Shown: positions 57,101-64,000 of the stretch, one piece after another | How positions within the stretch are numbered: position 1 is the stretch's first letter | How the letters are laid out: every line of letters begins with the position of its first letter | Origin: Apostichopus japonicus | Lineage: Eukaryota > Echinodermata > Holothuroidea > Aspidochirotida > Stichopodidae | Reading direction: 5' to 3' | NCBI RefSeq assembly: GCF_037975245.1 | Contig: NC_092583.1 | Span: 5,303,264 to 5,367,263 of the forward strand | DNA length: 64,000 nucleotides | The notes under the pieces: generated by a model | What the model saw: only the letters and a program-made list of their open reading frames with translations | Databases searched by the model: none | Told to the model about the DNA's origin: nothing | Program-made: the position numbers and the translations under genes

Positions 57101-57530
57101 GTAATGTACTCAGTTGTTTTACTGTAAAGTTGTTCTCCTGATGACTTCACTGAGCATTGAAACCTGATAATAGTTTAGATCCCAGTGCCTGGGTATTGGC
57201 TGTTGTCTCACTGACTTACTCATAAAAGAGATGATCACATCTTGCCACTGTCTTGTGTGTGTTTTTCCCTGACAGGCCATTCCACCCAGAGGCAAGAATG
57301 ACAACCCATTGCGAGCCAAGATGAAAAAAATCAACCAGCTGTTAGCTGAAGCGATACCAACCATCCCCAAAGCAGAGTATTTTGATCCGAAAATTGAATT
57401 TATTCAAGCAGATGGCTCATTAGATAGGTCAGACTTCTGTGATTTCCTTCACTTTACTTCAAAAGGCTACAGAAAATATTGTAAACCATTAGCGGACAGG
57501 CTAAGCCAACTGTTAGTAGTAGAAGATTGA
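54161..57530 (+). CDS. PAFAH1B2: PAFAH1B2/PAFAH1B3-like catalytic subunit of PAF acetylhydrolase IB (4 exons)
   Basis: This is the catalytic subunit of cytosolic type I platelet-activating-factor acetylhydrolase, an SGNH-fold esterase that removes the sn-2 acetyl group of PAF. In vertebrates it pairs with LIS1 (PAFAH1B1). Exons: 54161-54232, 55092-55298, 56693-56815, 57276-57530, all phase 0 and GT-AG, 218 aa (vertebrate paralogues about 230). The conserved GDRRWM precedes KEPDVLFIGDSL, whose Ser45 is the expected nucleophile. FGIGSDTT supplies block II (Gly71), IGTNNH at about residues 99-104 is block III, and DFLHFT gives Asp190 and His193 of the triad. All catalytic residues are present, so an active enzyme is likely. 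One invertebrate gene may be co-orthologous to vertebrate PAFAH1B2 and PAFAH1B3, so the symbol is approximate. The start is the first ATG, after CCGTCGAAC. Confidence 0.92.
54713..54837. mobile_element. 125-bp MITE-like element in the first PAFAH1B intron
   Basis: Ends GGGTCATTCC (54713-54722) and GGAATGACCC (54828-54837) are perfect inverted repeats flanked on both sides by TTTT. Size and structure fit a MITE. The superfamily is not evident. Confidence 0.6.
54919..54970. repeat. 52-bp near-perfect palindrome
   Basis: Arms TTATCAGGGAGGGG(C/T)GAAG are symmetric about TTGATATCAA at 54940-54949, with a single G-T type mismatch per arm. There is no spacer. It lies in PAFAH1B intron 1. Confidence 0.9.
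55680..56330 (-). repeat. Same AGGTCA-rich repeat family, inverted (PAFAH1B intron 2)
   Basis: AAAGGTCATTTGAGGTCAAC and variants occur at about 55697, 55830, 56110 and 56275, within units also containing GAAAACATGTATCAGTATGG-like and GAAGTTCATACTTTATATG-like text. This is the reverse complement of the family in the EBAG9 introns. Confidence 0.7.
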
Positions 57531-60500
57531 TGTCAGCAGAGTAGTTACGTCAATCAAATCTGGTAAATGTCGTTTGAGCCGTAGATACTGTACATAATGT
57601 GCATACTTGCTATAATGAGCTGAGATCACCTGGTGGTTGGTGGTAGCTTTCAAACAAGTTTCTGTTTTAAGTGTTTCGATATTGCAATGTTTAGTGTCTT
57701 CATTGTCAAAGATAAGGAGGCACAAATGTTGAACCACTGAACTAAGCAGTTTGAAGTCATAAAAGAATTGAAAAAGTTGAAATGATTCTTATTTCTGTAT
57801 ATAGTGGTAATAAAGGTAGAGGTAGCTTCATAGATGTTCTTGTGGGATAGTTTAATATTACAATGGTGTTATATGCCCAATAGTCCAAGCAAATGTCAGA
57901 TAGGTGTAGCAATTAATTGTTCCAGTGCGATGTGTCCAGTTAGCCTTGGTCAGGTGTGTTGAAAAGTATAAAACTCAGTCAAATATGTGATTTCCTGTGG
58001 CTTATCAAAGAGAAAAAAGTGTTAAGTATTTCAAAGCAGTGTCTTAATTAGCCTTGTGAAAACAATCAACTTAAGCTGCCATCTTTTCTGATTTTCTTGC
58101 CGTAAACGTTGCGAAGGGATTTTTTATTTTTCTTGAAATGTTTAATTTCAGTAGGATTGTGTTGTGTAATTATGTATGAAATATTTTCAAGTAAGAGATT
58201 TAAGATGGTCTCCCCTTAAACTTTGTTCTAGTTTATCTAAAGTAGCTTATGAATTATGTATATTAAACTCTCAAAAAGACCAATTTTTGCAGCATTTCAG
58301 TAGCATGGGTTTATCCATGCCTACTGTAGGGAAGTTTTGGCAAAGTCAAGAAATTCGAACAGTTCATAAAATAAGTAGTTGTTTGTGATCAATTGGTAAT
58401 TTAGCCCTAGTGTTCAAGTCTTGACTGATTCATGTGTAATAGATTATTAGTTTGAGCACTGAAAGGAGGTTAACTGAACCAGCAATCATCAGAAAGAGCC
58501 ATTTCTATTTATTGGGAGAGTAGGTTCACCTGGTATAAGTAATGATAAGGATAAAGATAGCAGTTCTATTTGCTTTTTGCAAACAGAGAAGTATTAATAT
58601 CATGCTTTTTTGTATCAAATGTAAAAGATTTTCCTCATTCATATGAGGTGCCAGAATATTGTGAAGTTTTTGCAAACTTAGGTTTGGCAGAAAAGCTGTG
58701 GACAGTGAATATTGTTCTGTTTAGAGTTGTTATGAAGGTTCCAAAAATGTAAATAAAATTGTACAGTTCAACTATTGCAAATGGTCAGCTTAGTTGAATA
58801 AGGAACTTATTCTAATGTAGCACTTGTAAGCAGGGATTCCATGTTACGTCAAATAAACTATGTTGTGTTTATTTTTTATTTTAGCCAAATCAGAAATGTA
58901 GCAATTTATCATTGTTTAATACCAGACCAAGTAATGTTTCTGTAATAATATTTTGAAAGAAGCTCGATGGGAGTTTGTGACATGGATCAACAATTTGTGA
59001 TGGAATTGTTAGCTCAATTGGCATAGCAAATGATGCTTTTGCCATAGCAAAGTGTCTATGTGTCTCTCAACAACAGTTCAAATGCAGGAATTCCATTAAT
59101 GTTTGCACAAAAAGTAGGTTAAAGGTCATACAGGGTCATGGTTATTGTCTAGTTGATAACATGAAACAATTGGTAGTTTAGTAAAAGAAAGAGCACTGGA
59201 ATATGAAGACGAAGTATTTTAGTGACTAACAAGAAGAATGATTTAAGCCTGCATCTGTCAAACAGACCTGCTCAGGTAGTCAGCAACTATTGGTCAAGGG
59301 GCACAGCAAACTGTACAGAAAAATAGGTCAAAGGTCATCTTGAGCATTTTATAGAATGAAAAATATGGAGTAAGTTTCACAACATAGGTTTTCTGAAAGT
59401 GTTTGAACGCTCTCTTTAACCAACCATCACTTTATAGAGTAGGCCTCAAGCATGGTAAATTAGTTTATGACAACTTCTATTGAGTAGGAGTGGCCCTTTT
59501 ATTTTTAGTGTGCAGTTCAAAGATCAGCAGAGGTGAAATTCTTTAAAGTCTTACACCTTCAGAGCCTTTCCACCTGAACAAAGTTTGTATTGCACAGAAC
59601 ATTCCTTGTGAGTATTGATATGTAACTACTGTAGTTATCAGTTAAGCTGCATTAAGCAATTCAGCTTTTTTGTTATAGGTAGCAGCGACTCAGAGTGTAG
59701 TTAATATGCTTTTATTTCTTCTTTCTCTAAAGTCTGTCTGGTAAGATATAAGCGTTACACAAAATGCCTAAAAGTAGACAAGCTTTGTGCATTGTGAAAG
59801 AAAAGGTTGTTCCTAGAATGATTACTGTAGTCCATAAATCATTTGGCTTCGTCTGCTTCAAATACGCTCAATCACATCAAATGGACAATTTTTTCAATCT
59901 CCACCCCTACCCCACCCAAGAATTATCATACATATTTATTCAGTTCTGTGTATGGTACATACCTTGCAATTATGGGAGTTGTGCAGTGTTAACTGAAAGT
60001 TAGCAATTTAGAAGCAGGACTGGCATTCAAAAAGGTGTTGTCATTTTGAGCAACTATTTGTCAGGAATGTACATTTAATGTCAGCTTGCAAGGCTCCAGC
60101 ATGTGTTAGATTTGCAACATTTTTGAAGTAAACATGCTGTTGATAAGTTTGAAATGCACTTCAAACAATCCATTTAGATATAATTGTGATGTTGTGAGGA
60201 GTATATTGACATTGTTGTAGCTATAAATTAACAGGTGTGGCAATATCGTGCATTCTACTGTAGCTGTGGTGGCAGAATGTTGGCATTTCAACATCGTAAA
60301 GGTAAATCAATGTTATTATCTACTTTAGTTCTCACTTCTCATCCACCTTCTTTGCTGTCTGGTTTAATATACAATATGACCAGAGAGATCTGTACAGAAA
60401 CTCTATGACAAAGGGATTGCTACCATACCCTTTATCACAGAGTAGAGTTTATATAGCAATTACTGATCATGCTTTTAAAAACTACCAGTAGGTTCTGTAA

Positions 60501-62099
60501 ATGTCAACAAAAAATTTAATGACAGTATGTAAACTGCCAAATATCATACTATAAAGTGATTAGGTACTTTTTATGACAGCATTTTGTAGATATGAGGCTC
60601 ATTTTCTTTTCTTTTTTTGCTTCTTCCAATCTTAGTCTAGCTAAGAATGTTCATGTACATTAAATTTACTCTGGTCATTCCAACTGCTGATAGCAACTGT
60701 CAGTACTTGAAAAAAAATAGTACTTTTATTATTGAAGCTCCATTTAAAATATGATTATTTTTAGCAATTATGTACCACACGGTTAGGTGGCCAGTCCAGA
60801 TCTTACACCAATGAATAGATCGGTGGGTGTCTGACAAGGGATGGGTTCTCCAGCTTGTATAATTTCTAAAGTCAAAATCAATGTAATCCCTGTGACCACA
60901 ATCATGAATTTAACCAGTATGTAGGTGAATGGTCAGGATGGTGGTGCTATCATAATGTGTTTCTGATGACAACATACACATGATGGATGTACAGTATGGA
61001 CACGATTCTACTCATATTCATGTGACAACTGCTGCACACAATCATCTCCTCTCTATATTAGCCTGTGACATCTAAGGCTATGAAAAGTTTAGCGAAATTG
61101 TCTCATTTGTAATACAAAAATGCTAGGATGTCAGTGATAGATTGATATAGTACCCTCATCAACATTTGGAAGATGCTACTTGCGTTTGTCAAAATGTCAC
61201 AATGCTCTGAGGAGATGGTATCCTTGTTTAAATTTTGAGGTAACATATTGTGTTGCTTTCTATGCAGCAATCTGTGATCTAAAAGCCATTATTTCATCAC
61301 CAAACTGCCCACATATTTTCATGTAGTTTAATCTTCTGTACTGTTTAGTGTTAATTTTGTAGGCTTATTATCTGTATATGCCACGTTCTCTGCATGCGTT
61401 AGTAACTTCTTTGTCACCGTGGTCTGTGATGCAGTAACACAGCCCTCTGTCATGTAAAATACATTGATTTGTGGCAATGGAATGTACCATATCCGCCAAT
61501 TAATATATAATTGTTTGTTCTCATCTTTCTACTCTATCATGGCTTATTTGATTACCTTTTATTTCAGTGCTCTGGTACAAGACTATGTCATCAGGCATCA
61601 TCAGCAATAGTTACTCAGAGACATACCAAACCTTTGAGTTCAGTCACTGTTTACAATGATTCTCCTCTACCCAATCATTAAGTTTCCATGATCAGTAAAT
61701 GACCACAAATCTAAGAAGGAAACCTGCCTTTAATCTTTGGTTACACTCTCAATGGTACACCTCCTTAAGGTAGCTATGCTGTGTTCATCTAGTCAACGAT
61801 TTGATGGTTTTGATGATAAAGCATCTTTGTTTTTCAGCTCTCAGCACATATGACAAACACCAAATGAGTTTATAAATATTTCCAATCACTCCACTTTCAA
61901 ACACTCATGCTTATGAATCAAGGTTACCATGACTATCTTATCACATGGTACATGAATTGCTTCTCTATGTTGACTCTTCTCCTAAATATACCGGGAGCCT
62001 GTATTAAAAGTTTCCAACTGTAACATCTATGACATTGCTATGACAGTTAATTTAAGGAAGGAAAATGTCATATCCATATTTAAGGGCACTGTATAAGTG
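57531..62099. other. Downstream of PAFAH1B, no supported gene
   Basis: AT-rich sequence including the PAFAH1B 3' end and short AGGTCA-containing repeat fragments near 59110-59160 and 59325-59340. No splice-bounded coding exon found on either strand. Confidence 0.6.
57809..57814 (+). terminator. PAFAH1B polyadenylation signal (first of several)
   Basis: AATAAA 279 bp after the stop codon. Further AATAAA hexamers occur at 58752 and 58852, so longer 3' ends are possible. Confidence 0.5.
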
Positions 62100-63010
62100 G
62101 CTCGAAATCTACTACAGTGGGCAGGCCTTAACAGAAAATTCTTCTAAGGGCAATATCTTCAACTGTATGTCCGATTAAGTTCATTCTTGGTATGGTAATG
62201 TAGATACAGTAGTCAGTACACGTTCTTTTCAATAACCATTTTTACCTCATTTATTACTAATAAGTGGGTGGGGCTAAATTGGAAATTGTCAAATGACTTG
62301 TAACAGGATATCTCAACAAACACAAGTTGAATCAATGTCATACTTGGTAGATAGATTACCTACAGTATTATGAGTAGATGTGCCCTATTGGTTTTGGTTC
62401 CTATCTCATAAATATTAATAAGTGAGTTGGGGCTGCACCATAAAAGTGTTAAACTCAATATCTCTGCAACGATATGTCCGATTTCGTTTATACTGGTATT
62501 TTGATGTAACCACATATAAAGTACATGTTCCTTTCAACAAGAGCTTTTACCTTATTAATTTTCATGCATGGGTGGGGCTTAATGGGAATTCATAGCAAAT
62601 GGCTTGTGAACACAACATCTCAACATGCACAGGTTGAATCAATGTCATACTTGGTAGGTAGATGAGTAGATGTGCCCTATTGTTTTTGGTTCCATATCTT
62701 GAATATTAATGAGTGGGCAGGACTTAACAGAAATTCTTAAAATGTCAATATCTCTTCAACTGTATGTGTGCGATTTAGTTTATAGTTGGTATGGTGATGT
62801 ACATAGTAAAGTACATGTTCTTTGCAACAACAATGTTACCTCATTAAGATTTATAGGTGGCTTGGGTTTAAACAGGAAATCTTCACAAACATCTTGTAAA
62901 CACAAAATCTCAACCAACACAGGTTGAATCAATGTCGTACTTGGTAGGTAGATCCAGATTGGTGAATGTAAGAATGTAATTGAAATTGGTAGAGGTCAAA
63001 TGTCACATGA
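62100..63010. repeat. Three diverged ~290-bp tandem units
   Basis: Units near 62120, 62425 and 62714 share GGGC-GG-CTTAACAGAAATTC-like text, ATATCT-CAACTGTATGT-CGAT, GGTATGGTGATGTA, GTACATGTTCTTT-CAACAA and TCAACCAACACAGGTTGAAT. Each ends with TCAATGTCATACTTGGTAG. No coding potential. Confidence 0.75.
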
Positions 63011-63473
63011 GGTTGACAGACTGTATCAAAGTCTGAAAACCTTTTAAACATGAGAACTCCAAATTACAAATTAGCTACAATTTATCTGTGAATTCTCCAA
63101 TGCTATGATTATTTTTGGGGGGAACATAGTTTGGTCAGTTCAGATTATTGAAGGGTCTCTATATGAGATTGAGCATCCGCATTGAGTTTGACAATATTTA
63201 GTCCATTTATAAAGAGGTAGTACAAAGTTTACTCTGACACTCTCATGAACTGTGCGATGATAGTGATCGTTCATTAATTGTTGCAAACAAGCCATATTTT
63301 CTGAACAAAAAAGAAAAGTAAACACAAATATCTGTGCCAAAATAACTTTTATCTGGATCAAAATTCACCAGGAAAACCATTTGAATATTGACACACTTAA
63401 CAAAACCAACAAGGTTACTTAATTTAATTTAAAAACCACAGTGACCCATTCAACATATCAATAGTATCTTTAT

Positions 63474-63596
63474 TCACAGTTTTACAACCAGCATCTGCGG
63501 TTTAGTGTTCAACATACTTGTGGCTACAAATGTTAGCATTATCTTCAGTATTCCTTTGCTGTTGTCTAAATCAGGTTGTGGGTCTCTTGAAGACAT
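63474..63596 (-). other. Candidate terminal exon of a minus-strand gene
   Basis: After an acceptor TTATTACAG (ending at 63597), 40 codons are open, starting MSSRDPQPDLDNSKGILK and including a hydrophobic run (IMLTFVATSML). They stop at 63474-63476, where AATAAA (63469-63474) overlaps the stop. I do not recognise the product. A donor-like AAG|GTAATT near 63882 has the wrong phase to join it. Confidence 0.22.
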
Positions 63597-64000
63597 CTGT
63601 AATAACATTAATCAAATAATATTAGGTGAGACATAATTTAGGCAAACAACTGATTCAGCATAGCCATGGTACAGGCTGTTTTTTATTCAGCAAAAATAAC
63701 CATATTCCCTTTTTAATGTCAAAGACCTCTATTATTTCCCTTCAATGTACTGTATTTGAATGGAAACTGAAGTTACAGAATATACATTGTTGTTAACATG
63801 CAACTCATAAGCCATTGCTGCTTGATTTCATTTTTATCTGTATCATTGCAAAACCCAATAAAGAACCTTTTACAATTACCTTCTGTGACCTCCATTTGAT
63901 TTTATTCATCCATTAATAGACTCTTTGATGATCATCTTAGCTAAACTGAATTAACCATTGTGTTTGCCTATCTTTGAGCTTGTTTCATCGACCACTTCTC

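Noticed and set aside
57136..57175. Second hammerhead-like core (CTGATGA ... GAAA)
   Set aside because: The sequence between the two boxes cannot form stem II and there is no complementary stem I.
1..64000. CRISPR arrays, operons or bacterial features
   Set aside because: Tandem repeats here are head-to-tail without unique spacers, and the gene structure is spliced and eukaryotic.

Overview
This is a eukaryotic (metazoan) genomic window, roughly 36% G+C by eye, with long introns, GT-AG splice sites, AATAAA signals, minisatellites and several transposon families. The proteins are recognisably animal and moderately diverged from their vertebrate counterparts. Together with a GIY-YIG Penelope-like retroelement, hAT elements and frequent TAGGCCTA palindromes, this suggests a marine invertebrate. 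An echinoderm or another invertebrate deuterostome is my best guess, but the species is not fixed by the sequence.

Three genes can be assembled. (1) URB2, plus strand, ATG 6323 to stop 42213. I resolved 28 coding exons with consistent phase, giving about 1,560 codons; human URB2 is 1,524 aa. It is a nucleolar factor for 60S ribosome biogenesis. Its 25th intron looks like a U12-type AT-AC intron. (2) EBAG9/RCAS1, minus strand, start 48531 to stop 44748, four coding exons, 208 aa, tail-to-tail with URB2. (3) A PAFAH1B2/PAFAH1B3-like catalytic subunit of type I PAF acetylhydrolase, plus strand, 54161-57530, four exons, 218 aa, head-to-head with EBAG9. The three are ordinary housekeeping genes with no obvious shared pathway.

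The accessory content sits mostly in introns. URB2 intron 3 holds a non-autonomous hAT-like element (9462-11302). Intron 12 holds a 28-bp minisatellite. Intron 14 holds a 68-bp repeat, a tRNA-derived SINE-like unit and a 5'-truncated Penelope-like element with a GIY-YIG domain; a sequence matching the type I hammerhead ribozyme core follows its ORF. Intron 21 holds a nearly complete decayed hAT transposon (29734-34114) with a perfect 8-bp target duplication. Intron 23 holds a 380-bp dispersed repeat also found at the left edge of the window. Intron 27 holds about 30 copies of a 98-bp satellite with a 984-bp higher-order duplication. The 48.5-54.1 kb interval between the divergent EBAG9 and PAFAH1B genes carries an 80-bp minisatellite, a long TA tract and nested palindromic MITE-like sequence. 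A dispersed repeat rich in AGGTCA half-sites recurs in the EBAG9 and PAFAH1B introns and beyond 59 kb.

The left 6.3 kb and right 6.4 kb contain no gene I can support; one weak candidate exon is noted in each. All exon boundaries were read by hand from splice consensus, phase and similarity to remembered family members, and no transcript data were available.
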